Below are positions 29,652 through 38,105 of a DNA stretch of 64,000 nucleotides, piece after piece. Under the pieces are notes generated by a model. It was not told where the DNA came from. It was given only the letters and a program-made list of their open reading frames with translations, and searched no databases. The position numbers were made by a program, and so were the translations under genes. Origin of the DNA: Tamilnaduibacter salinus (GTDB lineage Bacteria > Pseudomonadota > Gammaproteobacteria > Pseudomonadales > Oleiphilaceae); assembly GCF_003096655.1 (NCBI RefSeq), contig NZ_QEKQ01000002.1, forward strand, positions 478,682 to 542,681, given 5' to 3'. Position 1 is the stretch's first letter, and every line of letters starts with the position of its first letter.

Positions 29652-30665
29652 TCACTCGCCGTGTCGGCGGACCTCACCCGGCGTGCGCCCTTTCCAGGAA
29701 CGGTAAGCCCGGGTAAAGCTCGCCTGATCACTGAACCCGAGTTTGTTGGCGATCACTTCCAGCGGGACGGAAGTCTCCGTGAGGTAGCGCGTTGCATAGT
29801 GAAACCGGATGTCGTTTCGCATGGACCGAAAGGACACCCCGGCCAGCTTCAGATGATGACGGAGCGCCCGGGCGCTCATTTTGAGAGATTGCGCGGCCCG
29901 ATCCAGAGTACATTCGCGTCCCAGATTGGTCATGATGTGCTCACGGACCTGCCCGACCAGATCCACCACCCTGCCCTGAGTCGGTTCGTCATCCAAGGGG
30001 CTTTCAGCCATCACTGAGGCCATGCCACCCGCATCGCTGCGGATCGGACCGCTCGGTAGCGGCAGAATAGCACGACTCTGTTCCGCCCCGAACCGGAAGC
30101 GGGTTCCCGGGGAAATGGCTTCCCAGTCATCAATCGGGAGCGCCGTCCCGGAATCCAGCTCGAACTCCAGATGGTCACAGGCGAGTGACGCCAGTGTATG
30201 GATACTCCCCATGTAGATGCGGGAGATGAACGAGCGTTGCTCTCCAAGAGACCAGTTATCAACCAGACGAATGGACAACGCCGACCCACGGCGGGATACC
30301 TCCATGTCCATGATCGGCAGACAAACGCGAAGATACTGGACAATCCGGCTTACCAGCTCCTGATAGCCCTCATGACGAATGAACGCAAAACCGAGCAGAC
30401 CATGGGCCTCCAGATCCAGCCGCTGGCCAAACTGGAACGGCATGCGCTCATCCTGAATCGCGCTTTGCGCCTCATCGAACAGGCGATGAAGCTGGTTGAT
30501 GGACAGAAACCGCTCGGGCTGACCGAGCATCTGTTCGCTGAGCTGGCTGCCGTCGAGCAATGCCCGGCTTCCGACGCCCCGACTTTCCATAAAGTCCAGA
30601 AAGCGGCGGGCATAGGCGGCCGAAATAACGGGTACGTCGTAGGACACACCGCGGGGTGAGGCCAT
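29652..30665 (-). CDS. AraC family transcriptional regulator (OruR/ArgR-like layout)
   Basis: 337 residues from the ATG at 30665, which has AGGAAAGGA upstream. The N-terminal 200 residues have the AraC arabinose-binding-like domain of the OruR/OxoR group (LEAHGLLGFAFIRHEG). The C-terminal AraC DNA-binding domain has two helix-turn-helices: LDRAAQSLKMSARALRHHLK and VPLEVIANKLGFSDQASFTR, ending RSWKGRTPGEVRR. It lies upstream of and parallel to the two secreted-protein genes, which it may control; the effector is unknown. Confidence 0.85.
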   Translation of the reverse strand: MASPRGVSYDVPVISAAYARRFLDFMESRGVGSRALLDGSQLSEQMLGQPERFLSINQLHRLFDEAQSAIQDERMPFQFGQRLDLEAHGLLGFAFIRHEGYQELVSRIVQYLRVCLPIMDMEVSRRGSALSIRLVDNWSLGEQRSFISRIYMGSIHTLASLACDHLEFELDSGTALPIDDWEAISPGTRFRFGAEQSRAILPLPSGPIRSDAGGMASVMAESPLDDEPTQGRVVDLVGQVREHIMTNLGRECTLDRAAQSLKMSARALRHHLKLAGVSFRSMRNDIRFHYATRYLTETSVPLEVIANKLGFSDQASFTRAYRSWKGRTPGEVRRHGE

Positions 30666-30916
30666 GAAAGAATCCTTTCCTGAACGGGTAAACCTGCTAC
30701 TGCCACCGTGTCGGAACCTCAAACAGGCTCCTTCAGGAAGTGTAAATCGGTGACAGTCGCTCCTTGGTTAAGACTCTCAAGTTTCATGAGCGACGGCCCT
30801 GAATGACAACCAGGCCTCGCTGATTCTGTGAAACAGCTTCCGTCCCGGCACCCCGGAGGGAACACACCTGTACGCAAAAACGACACCACTGCGCTATCTC
30901 AGAGCGCTTTCTGGCC

Positions 30917-31330
30917 TCAGTACCGGACCGGACCGCGCAGGGCCTTGGTGCGTCCGCGCTGCTTCTTCTTGTCCATACGACGTTGGCGGGCACGCCTCGA
31001 GGGCCTGTTTGGCTTGCGGGTTTTGCGGGGTTTGATGGCTTGGCGGATCAGCGCCTTCAGCCTCTGGAGAGCGTCTTCCCGGTTCAGTTCCAGCGTCCGG
31101 AACTGCTGGGCCTTGATGACGACCACGCCATCTTTATTGATGCGACGATCCTCCAGCATCAGCAGGCGCGTCTTGTCATTGTCAGGCAGACTCGATCCGG
31201 GGATATCAAAACGCAGATGAACGGCGCTGGCCACCTTATTCACATTCTGCCCACCGGCGCCCTGGGCCCGGATCTGATGGATTTCAATCTCCGATTCGGG
31301 GATCGTCACGCGGCTGGAGATCTCCATCAT
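30917..31330 (-). CDS. arfB: alternative ribosome-rescue factor B (peptidyl-tRNA hydrolase)
   Basis: Rescues ribosomes stalled on non-stop mRNA. 137 residues with the release-factor motif GAGGQNVNKV (GGQ at 26-28) and a long basic C-terminal tail (RRARQRRMDKKKQRGR) that enters the empty mRNA channel, as in YaeJ. It starts within the stop of the upstream GNAT gene (ATGA overlap at 31327-31330; a second ATG follows directly). Confidence 0.93.
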   Translation of the reverse strand: MMEISSRVTIPESEIEIHQIRAQGAGGQNVNKVASAVHLRFDIPGSSLPDNDKTRLLMLEDRRINKDGVVVIKAQQFRTLELNREDALQRLKALIRQAIKPRKTRKPNRPSRRARQRRMDKKKQRGRTKALRGPVRY

Positions 31331-31842
31331 GACCCCGTTCCCGACATCAGGCTCTTGTACAGGAGGTGCGCATCCACATCACCCAACTCGGGGTGCTGGA
31401 ATGCGCCGGGCAACGTCCCGACGATCTCGAAACCGTGTCTTCTCCATACCCGGAGAGCACCCTGGTTGGTGGCGACCACCAGATTGTACTGCATCGCCCG
31501 GAACCCCAGCTCAACCGCGACCGTCTGGGAATGGCCGCACAAGGCCGACGCAAGTCCCTGGCCCCGTGCGGATCGGTCCACGATGTAGCCGCAGTTACAG
31601 ACGTGTGATCCCGGTCCCGGATGATTGGCTTTGATGTAGTATGTCGCCAGAACGCGCCCCCCGTCGTCCTGTGCAACATACGCCGCGGCTGGCGCCTCAA
31701 TCCAGAGCCTATGGGCATCGGCTTCGGCGATGTCGGTCGGGATGGCATAGGTCTCACCGGCCCGGAAGACGGGCCGGATGATCGACCAGACCGCTGCCCA
31801 GTCCGACGGACGATAGGAACGGATGAGGGGAAATTCAGACAA
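31327..31842 (-). CDS. GNAT family N-acetyltransferase
   Basis: 171 residues when started at the TTG at 31842 (GGAG seven bases upstream), giving LSEFPLIRSYRPSDWAAVWS, the usual first strand of the fold; an ATG further upstream at 31884 is possible. Acetyl-CoA binding motif A is seen as VDRSARGQGLASALCGH. The middle FRAGETYAIPTDIAEADA resembles the N-acetyltransferase group acting on small amines or antibiotics (phosphinothricin-type). Translationally coupled to arfB; the substrate is not known. Confidence 0.82.
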   Translation of the reverse strand: MSEFPLIRSYRPSDWAAVWSIIRPVFRAGETYAIPTDIAEADAHRLWIEAPAAAYVAQDDGGRVLATYYIKANHPGPGSHVCNCGYIVDRSARGQGLASALCGHSQTVAVELGFRAMQYNLVVATNQGALRVWRRHGFEIVGTLPGAFQHPELGDVDAHLLYKSLMSGTGS

Positions 31843-31929
31843 TGACCTTCTCCGAATGATGGTACAGCGACCGAAAACCATCATAGAATACCGACGGATC
31901 ACACAATAACAATGAATTGGAGATTATTG

Positions 31930-33609
31930 ATGCCGATTCCGAGCGAGAAGCAGACGTCCCTCCACTGCCTGTTCCACTGGGCGAAACAGACACCGGACAA
32001 GGTTTATCTGACTCAACCCTACCCGGACGGTCATACCGAAGACATCACCTGGACGCAGGCCGCCGATCAGGTTCGACGCATGGCCGGTCACCTGCGCAGC
32101 CTGGATCTCCCGGAGCGCAGCCATATTGCCATTCTCGGCAAGAACAGCGCCCACTGGATTCTCGCCGATCTGGCGATCTGGGCAGCCGGCATGGTGTCCG
32201 TGCCCATGTACCCCACACTCAACGGCGAGACCGCCGAGTACATTCTGGAGCATAGTGAAGCCCGCTTGCTGTTTCTCGGCAAGCTCGATGGCACGGCCGA
32301 TGGCTGGGACGATATCAAAGGCCAGCTGCCGGCCGACCTCCCGCTCATCTCACTGCCCATGTCCCCGCGCCCGGATACGGACCAGTGGACCGACATCACG
32401 GCGCGCACCAAGCCGGCGGACCCCATTCTGCCGGATCCGGACGACCTGGCCACGCTGATCTACACCTCCGGCAGCACCGGCCGACCGAAGGGTGTGATGC
32501 ACAGCTTCAGAACAATGATTTCCGTTGCAGAAGGCCTCCAGCAGATCTTCCCCGTCGGACCGGAGGACCGGATGCTGTCCTACCTGCCGCTGGCGCACGT
32601 GGCTGAGCGTGCCGCGGTCCAGACCCTGTCCCTGTATTACGGGTTCCGGCTCTACTTCGCCAACTCACTGGAGACCTTCCAGGAAGACCTGCAACGGGCC
32701 CGGCCCACCCTCTTCTTCTCGGTGCCGCGGCTCTGGATGAAGTTCTACATGACCATTAACGAGAAACTGCCGCCGAAGAAGCAGAAACTCCTGTTCAACC
32801 TCCCGATCCTGAACCGGGCCGTGAAACGCAAGGTACTCAAGCAGCTCGGGCTGGATCACTGCCGGGCCGCCCTGACCGGTGCCGCCCCGCTGTCCGCCGA
32901 GATCGTTCACTGGTACCGGAACCTGGGGCTGGAGCTGCTGGAGGTTTACGGCATGTCCGAAAACTTCGGCTACTCTCACGCCAACCGCCCCGGGCAGACC
33001 CGTATCGGCACGGTCGGCGTCGCGAGTCCGGGTGTCGAACACCGGCTGGGCGACGGTGATGAGGTGCAGGTGAAAAGCCCGGGGCAGATGCTCGGCTATT
33101 ACAAGAACGAAGAGAAAACCCGGGAGGATCTGACCGATGACGGGTTCCTGAAGACCGGCGATATGGGTGAGATTGACGCCAGCGGCTTTCTGCGTATCAC
33201 CGGCCGGGTCAAAGACCTGTTCAAGACGTCCAAAGGGAAGTACGTGGTACCGGTTCCGATCGAGGGGCGCTTCAATCATCCCCAGGTGGAAGCCGTCTGC
33301 GTGGCGGGCGCCAACCAGCCTCAGCCCTGCGTCATGGTGCTGCTCTCCGAGGAAGCCCGTGCGGCACTGGATAATGGCAGCCAGAAGGATGATCTGGAGC
33401 GGGAGCTGGCCGCGGAGCTGGACGCCGTCAACGCCGAAACCGAATCCCACCAGCAGCTTGCGTTTGTCGCCGTGGTCCGCGAACCCTGGACCATGGAAAA
33501 CGGCATGCTGACGCCCACCATGAAAATCAAGCGCAACGTGATCGAGAATCACTATGCGGACCGCATTGACGGTTGGTATCAGCAGAAACGGAAAGTGATC
33601 TGGGAATAA
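31930..33609 (+). CDS. AMP-binding long-chain acyl-CoA synthetase
   Basis: Activates a fatty acid to acyl-AMP and then acyl-CoA. 559 residues from the ATG at 31930 (GGAG seven bases upstream). ANL-family motifs: P-loop LIYTSGSTGRPKGVMHS, VYGMSENFGYS (A5), GFLKTGDMGEID (A7), GRVKDLFKTSKGKYV (A8, A10 region) and TPTMKIKRN with the C-terminal catalytic Lys. The SPGVEHRLGDGDEVQVKSPG stretch places it among the long-chain (FadD15/FAA-like) group. Monocistronic and divergent from GNAT-arfB. Confidence 0.88.
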   Translation: MPIPSEKQTSLHCLFHWAKQTPDKVYLTQPYPDGHTEDITWTQAADQVRRMAGHLRSLDLPERSHIAILGKNSAHWILADLAIWAAGMVSVPMYPTLNGETAEYILEHSEARLLFLGKLDGTADGWDDIKGQLPADLPLISLPMSPRPDTDQWTDITARTKPADPILPDPDDLATLIYTSGSTGRPKGVMHSFRTMISVAEGLQQIFPVGPEDRMLSYLPLAHVAERAAVQTLSLYYGFRLYFANSLETFQEDLQRARPTLFFSVPRLWMKFYMTINEKLPPKKQKLLFNLPILNRAVKRKVLKQLGLDHCRAALTGAAPLSAEIVHWYRNLGLELLEVYGMSENFGYSHANRPGQTRIGTVGVASPGVEHRLGDGDEVQVKSPGQMLGYYKNEEKTREDLTDDGFLKTGDMGEIDASGFLRITGRVKDLFKTSKGKYVVPVPIEGRFNHPQVEAVCVAGANQPQPCVMVLLSEEARAALDNGSQKDDLERELAAELDAVNAETESHQQLAFVAVVREPWTMENGMLTPTMKIKRNVIENHYADRIDGWYQQKRKVIWE

Positions 33610-33639
33610 CGCCCCGCCCCTGCCGGCGCAGTGGGGGAT

Positions 33640-34506
33640 TCATACCCCCTCGCCGGCCAATTGCTGCCTGAGCAGCTCCGCGAGTTGTTGGACGGCCTCA
33701 GTCGGGCGCCCCGGCGGTCGATGCAGTGCGATCTCCACGACGGGAAGGGGTGGCAGGCCGCTGCTTTCATCCAGCACACGAAGGCCCGCCGTCACCATAT
33801 GGCGGGTGACAACGGCAACCGCAAGACCGGCGTCAACGATCGGTCGTAGCCCCACCATGGACTGGCTCCCATACGCCACCCGCCATCGGCGACCGGCACT
33901 TTCCAGTGCCTGCTCCGCTTCTTCACGAAACACGTCCGCACCGGGGGAATAGAACGCCATGGGCAACGGATCTTTGAGCGGGGGCTGATGGTGCAGACCC
34001 ACGGCCCAGACCAGCGGCTCCCGACGGATGACCTCACCGCCCGGCGAGTGACGCTGACGGGTCACCAGTGCCAGATCCAGATCGCCCTGGCGGACCTGGT
34101 TCACCAGCGATTCACTGTTGCCGCAATGGACCTCCAGGTTCAGCGATGGGTAAAGCTGGGTAAAATGAACCAGCGCCGATGACAGCAGCGTTGCATAGTC
34201 CTCGGGAATGCCCAGCTTCAAAGTCCCCTGGACCACCGGTCGTTTCAGATCTGCCAGCGCCTCGTCATTCATCGCCAGCATCCGACGGGCGTAGCCCAGC
34301 AACCGCTCCCCATCCGCCGTCAACCGGACCTGCCGCCCCGCTTTCTGGTGCAGCGCCATGCCCACAGACGTCTCCAGCCGCTGTAACTGCATACTGACCG
34401 CGGACTGGGTGTATGACAGCCGCTCCGCCGCCCGGGTCACGGTGCCCAGGTCCGCAACCGCCACCAGCGTTCGGAGCTGATTCAGGTCCAGATTTCTCGG
34501 CCTCAT
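33640..34506 (-). CDS. LysR family transcriptional regulator
   Basis: 288 residues. An N-terminal winged helix (NLDLNQLRTLVAVADLGTVTRAAERLSYTQSAVSMQ) is followed by a periplasmic-binding-like effector domain (LKLGIPEDYATLLSSALVHF). It is divergent from an EamA-type exporter 108 bp away, with an inverted repeat in between, the classic LysR-target arrangement. It probably controls that exporter and itself. Confidence 0.9.
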   Translation of the reverse strand: MRPRNLDLNQLRTLVAVADLGTVTRAAERLSYTQSAVSMQLQRLETSVGMALHQKAGRQVRLTADGERLLGYARRMLAMNDEALADLKRPVVQGTLKLGIPEDYATLLSSALVHFTQLYPSLNLEVHCGNSESLVNQVRQGDLDLALVTRQRHSPGGEVIRREPLVWAVGLHHQPPLKDPLPMAFYSPGADVFREEAEQALESAGRRWRVAYGSQSMVGLRPIVDAGLAVAVVTRHMVTAGLRVLDESSGLPPLPVVEIALHRPPGRPTEAVQQLAELLRQQLAGEGV

Positions 34507-34511
34507 AACAC

Positions 34512-34526
34512 ATCACACTCTGTGAT
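34512..34526. promoter_or_regulatory. candidate LysR operator
   Basis: The perfect dyad ATCACA-CTC-TGTGAT lies six bases upstream of the lysR-type start and about 90 bp before the EamA gene. A related half-site (TTGTGATACATCA) lies at 34550-34562. The position fits autoregulation with divergent control. Confidence 0.55.
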
Positions 34527-34614
34527 GACTTCAAGAAAACATTGTCGATATTGTGATACATCATTGAGCATTAGCATAGCCCTGTCACTCATTCACACCG
34601 ACAGGAGATTCGCT

Positions 34615-35550
34615 ATGACGGGGTTGCTGACCGCTCAAGGAGCCCGGGGATTGTTTGCCGCGCTTTTCGCTGTTCTTCTCTGGAGCATCGCGCCGCTTCT
34701 GGTGGAGTGGGCAGCCGCCCTGCCGCCGCTCAAGCTCACGGCGATTTCACTCTTTGCCGGTGCGATGGCGACCATTCCCATGAGCCGCAAGGCACGCCCG
34801 GTGGAGAAACCGCGCCTGTCCAGAACCTGGCAGTTGGTGATCCATCTGCTGTTGCCGCTGTTGGTCCTCGGCGCCGTCAGCTTCTATCTGATGGGGCTTG
34901 GCAAGGCGCCCACGGCGAAAGCCGCGCTCGTCACCTACACCTGGCCGGTTCTGTTCGTACTACTCAGTGATCTGGTGCTGCGCAAGCGACTCTCGCTGAC
35001 GGTTCTGGCGGGCACAACCATTGCCTTCAGCGGCACGGCACTGGTGCTGGGCCCGCAGTCCTTCAACGGGGAGCTGTCGGCACACGGTGTGGGGTATGCC
35101 CTCGCACTGGGTTCCGGTCTGTGCTGGGCACTGTATTCCATGATTTCACAACTGGCCCCCGTGTCCATCACGCCGGTATTGCCGGCCCTGTTCCTGACAG
35201 CCGGCGCGGGCGCTGCGGGCGCAGACGGCCTGTCCGGCGGGAGCATAGCATCGGTCTCCATCCTCGCGGTCACCGCCGGCGTCGTTCTGGGTCTGGGGCC
35301 CTATGGGCTGGCCATGGCGGCGTGGAATCTGGCGCTGCGGGTAGGGTCAACGGCCGTGGTGGGGCCTCTGGCGTACCTGGTACCGGTTCTGGCCGCCGTA
35401 TTCATGGTGTTGGCCGGCGTCAGCGCGCCGGACTGGCGTCTGCCGCTCGCCGGCGTTCTGGTCGTCACGGGGTGCTTCGTGGCGTCGTCCGGTCGCACCC
35501 CGCAGGGCAGAGCTCTACCGGCGAAATCCACGACGGCCCGCTCTCAATGA
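34615..35550 (+). CDS. EamA/DMT family transporter
   Basis: 311-residue inner-membrane protein with ten hydrophobic segments in two EamA halves (about 10-135 and 150-290), probably exporting amino acids or other small metabolites. The ATG at 34615 follows GACAGGAGATTCGCT. Its neighbour is a divergent LysR regulator, as for many RhtA/YedA-like exporters. The substrate cannot be read from the sequence. Confidence 0.88.
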   Translation: MTGLLTAQGARGLFAALFAVLLWSIAPLLVEWAAALPPLKLTAISLFAGAMATIPMSRKARPVEKPRLSRTWQLVIHLLLPLLVLGAVSFYLMGLGKAPTAKAALVTYTWPVLFVLLSDLVLRKRLSLTVLAGTTIAFSGTALVLGPQSFNGELSAHGVGYALALGSGLCWALYSMISQLAPVSITPVLPALFLTAGAGAAGADGLSGGSIASVSILAVTAGVVLGLGPYGLAMAAWNLALRVGSTAVVGPLAYLVPVLAAVFMVLAGVSAPDWRLPLAGVLVVTGCFVASSGRTPQGRALPAKSTTARSQ

Positions 35551-35572
35551 AGCCGGTAACACAGTGGCATGA

Positions 35573-36553
35573 TCAGATCACGCTGTCGGCCAGCGAATAC
35601 AGACCATACACGGTGCCGACAATCGCAGCAGAGACAACCAGGCCCAGCGTCGCATTCACGGAGTATTTGATCGTCTGGTAACGGGCCGGATTGGATGTCT
35701 TCAGGGTTCGGACATTGGCCAGCGTCGGCGACACCCGCGCAAAAATGGTGTTGGCCAACCCGCGTTTGTCGCGCTCATCGTTGGGGACCACGGTCAGGCG
35801 CATCAGCCCCTTGTAGAAGAAGTTGACGATACGGCCCACAATCCACGTGGGTCGCTCCACGTCGCACATCAGGATCAGCCGGTCCGCCGCGGCATCATTG
35901 CGCGCGTAATGCAGATAGGTTTCATCGAACAGCAGATCGTCACCATCGCGCCATGAATAGTCCATGCCGTCGATATTGATGTAGCACTGCGAATCGTTGG
36001 GGGTCGCCAGTCCCAGATGGTAGCGCATCGAGCAGGCCATCGGGTCGGCATGCCGGGTCAACTTACTTCCCACCGGCAGCACCGAGAACATGGCACCATT
36101 AACGCAGGGAACCTGATCCAGTATCCGCAGTGTTTCCGGGCAGGACGACAGAGCGGACCGGTGACGGGTGCCATACCACTTCAGGTAATACTTGCTCCAG
36201 CCGTACTTGTAAAACGTCCGGAAACCGATGTCGTAATAGGCGCTCGAGTTCGGATCGCTGGTCTGATCAAACACGCGGCTTTCATGCAGGGCCAGGGCCT
36301 CTTCCCGGATCGTCTGCCAGTTCTGGCGGATCACATCCAGTTCCGGGAACTGGTCCACATCCATGATGGGCCGGCGACCGCGGCGCTCTGTAAACAGATA
36401 GAGGAGGCAGTTCAGGGGGCTGAACAGCGGCCAGCCTTTTCGAAGGTATTCACGCAGACTGTCATATCGAACCTGACCACGAAATCGATAGACGTACACC
36501 ATCGACCCCGCGACAAACGCGGCCAATAGCGCCGCAATGACGCCAACCGTCAT
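35573..36553 (-). CDS. aspartyl/asparaginyl beta-hydroxylase family, LpxO-like
   Basis: Fe(II)/2-oxoglutarate dioxygenase, probably hydroxylating a lipid A acyl chain at the membrane. 326 residues from the ATG at 36553 (GGGGG upstream; an ATG 15 bases earlier is possible). An N-terminal membrane anchor (VGVIAALLAAFVAGSMVYVY) is followed by the double-stranded beta-helix with HxD in KLTRHADPMACSMRYHLGL and the distal His in FDETYLHYARN. A second C-terminal hydrophobic segment is near residue 305. The size and the N-terminal YVYRFRGQVRY resemble LpxO. The substrate is inferred. Confidence 0.8.
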   Translation of the reverse strand: MTVGVIAALLAAFVAGSMVYVYRFRGQVRYDSLREYLRKGWPLFSPLNCLLYLFTERRGRRPIMDVDQFPELDVIRQNWQTIREEALALHESRVFDQTSDPNSSAYYDIGFRTFYKYGWSKYYLKWYGTRHRSALSSCPETLRILDQVPCVNGAMFSVLPVGSKLTRHADPMACSMRYHLGLATPNDSQCYINIDGMDYSWRDGDDLLFDETYLHYARNDAAADRLILMCDVERPTWIVGRIVNFFYKGLMRLTVVPNDERDKRGLANTIFARVSPTLANVRTLKTSNPARYQTIKYSVNATLGLVVSAAIVGTVYGLYSLADSVI

Positions 36554-36685
36554 GACTGCCCCCGGCATTTGTGATAATCAGTTATGTTTGTGGACCCTAA
36601 CAGCACGGGTTGTGCCTGTCATCAACGGATTGTTACAGGATCGGCGGGCGAAAAAGGAGCCCCGTCAGGAGCGTATCCAAGGCGA

Positions 36686-36982
36686 TTACTGATCGTCGAA
36701 TACCTGATAACGGCGGAAGTACCAGACCATGAACGGCGCTTCAATGGCGAAGAACGTCAGCAGTGTAAACCAGAACCAGTTCAGGTCGATGACCAGGGCA
36801 TTGAACGACTCATCGGTTCCCCAGAAGACGGACCCCACCACTGTCAGCGGGATCGCCGTCGCCACCAGGTCATTGACCGCGAGCCTGCGAAGATTACCCG
36901 CCGCGAAGGCGGGATACACCAGACCGTATGCCACCACAATCACGGCGACATTCAACAGAAGAACAGCGGCTTCAGGTGCCAT
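36686..36982 (-). CDS. small three-helix membrane protein
   Basis: 98 residues with hydrophobic segments at about 5-25, 40-55 and 65-87 (WFWFTLLTFFAIEAPFMVWYF). No conserved catalytic motif is recognised. It shares direction with the LpxO-like gene downstream and the sirtuin upstream, with 54-118 bp gaps, so co-transcription is possible. The function is unknown. Confidence 0.65.
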   Translation of the reverse strand: MAPEAAVLLLNVAVIVVAYGLVYPAFAAGNLRRLAVNDLVATAIPLTVVGSVFWGTDESFNALVIDLNWFWFTLLTFFAIEAPFMVWYFRRYQVFDDQ

Positions 36983-37035
36983 TGTGATCCCATACCCGTG
37001 AATGACTGGGGAATGCGCATTGGCGCAGGCACATC

Positions 37036-37944
37036 CTAACAGCTTCCGGGCGGTCGAAGCCGGTCGAGGACAAGGGATAACGTCTCGCCAATGCGGGCAT
37101 TGAGGGTCAGATCAGCGATTGGGTCGGCCCGGGTTCGTCCCAGGTTGAGCGTCGCAATCGGTTTGCCCCACTCGCTGGCGTAACGACAGAAGCGGAAGCC
37201 CGAGTACACCATCAGCGAGGATCCGATGGCGAGCAGACCGTCACTGGCCTGAAGGGCCTCTTTTGCCGCATCCACCCGTGCTTTGGGCACAAAATCACCA
37301 AAGAAGACGACGTCCGGCTTGAGGACGCCATCGCACCTGGGACAATTCGCAACCTTGAACGCTGAAAAGTCCCGTTCGAGATCCGCATCACCATCCGGCG
37401 CGTGCTCAGCTGAGAGATTGCTGAACGACGGGTTCAGTGCCGAACACCACTCGTGGACGTCATCCCGACGGCATCGGTACCCACAATGCATGCAGAGCAC
37501 TTCGTCAGCCCGACCGTGCAAATCGAGGACTCGCTGACTTCCCGCGCGCTGGTGCAGCCGATCCACGTTCTGGGTCACCACCTGGTGGATGTGGTTCCGC
37601 TGTTCGAGCTCCGCCAGGTGGTGATGGGCCGGGTTCGGCCGGGCGTTGCGGATGACCGGCCAGCCCACCAGGCTGCGCGCCCAGTACCGCCGCCTCAGGT
37701 GCTCATCCGCCATGAACGCCTGGTGCTGGACCGGCTGCTTGCGCTTCCAGCCGCCCTCGTCATCCCGATAGTCCGGAATGCCCGATTCGGTACTGATCCC
37801 GGCCCCCGTCAGTATGAACAGCCGGGGATGACGCTGGATAAAATCAGACAGGGCCTCCGCCGCCACACCAGCCGGCAGGGTCTCCGGTCGGCCCGAGGAT
37901 GGGGGAAGGGCGACGGCATTCACTGAAGATCGGATTCTCGGCAT
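37036..37944 (-). CDS. Sir2 family NAD-dependent protein deacylase
   Basis: 302 residues from the ATG at 37944 (an in-frame GTG at 37971 is an alternative). Motifs: LTGAGISTESGIPDYR (NAD binding), TQNVDRLHQRAG, LDLHGRADEV with the catalytic His, four zinc Cys in CMHCGYRC and CPRCDG, and AIGSSLMVYSG. The PDYRDDEGGWKRKQPVQHQAFM stretch is of the SIRT4-like class II type, whose members remove longer acyl or lipoyl groups. Start choice uncertain; identity firm. Confidence 0.92.
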   Translation of the reverse strand: MPRIRSSVNAVALPPSSGRPETLPAGVAAEALSDFIQRHPRLFILTGAGISTESGIPDYRDDEGGWKRKQPVQHQAFMADEHLRRRYWARSLVGWPVIRNARPNPAHHHLAELEQRNHIHQVVTQNVDRLHQRAGSQRVLDLHGRADEVLCMHCGYRCRRDDVHEWCSALNPSFSNLSAEHAPDGDADLERDFSAFKVANCPRCDGVLKPDVVFFGDFVPKARVDAAKEALQASDGLLAIGSSLMVYSGFRFCRYASEWGKPIATLNLGRTRADPIADLTLNARIGETLSLVLDRLRPPGSC

Positions 37945-38064
37945 GGTTCCCTGACCGACAGATGACGACACATCTCAAAGATTATAGTGGGCCGACCGCA
38001 TCATCAAATGATCCTGTCGCACAGATGGAACGGATGCGCTCGCCTGATTATATGGAAGGAGGGA

Positions 38065-38094
38065 GCACCACCCCCGTCAGACCGGAGGTGGTGC
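38065..38094. other. hairpin after the TonB receptor gene
   Basis: GCACCACC (38065-38072) and GGTGGTGC (38087-38094) form an 8-bp stem just beyond the receptor stop at 38106. No T-run follows leftward, so at most it is a weak or Rho-assisted 3' end. Confidence 0.4.
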
Positions 38095-38105
38095 GTTGTC
38101 GGTGA

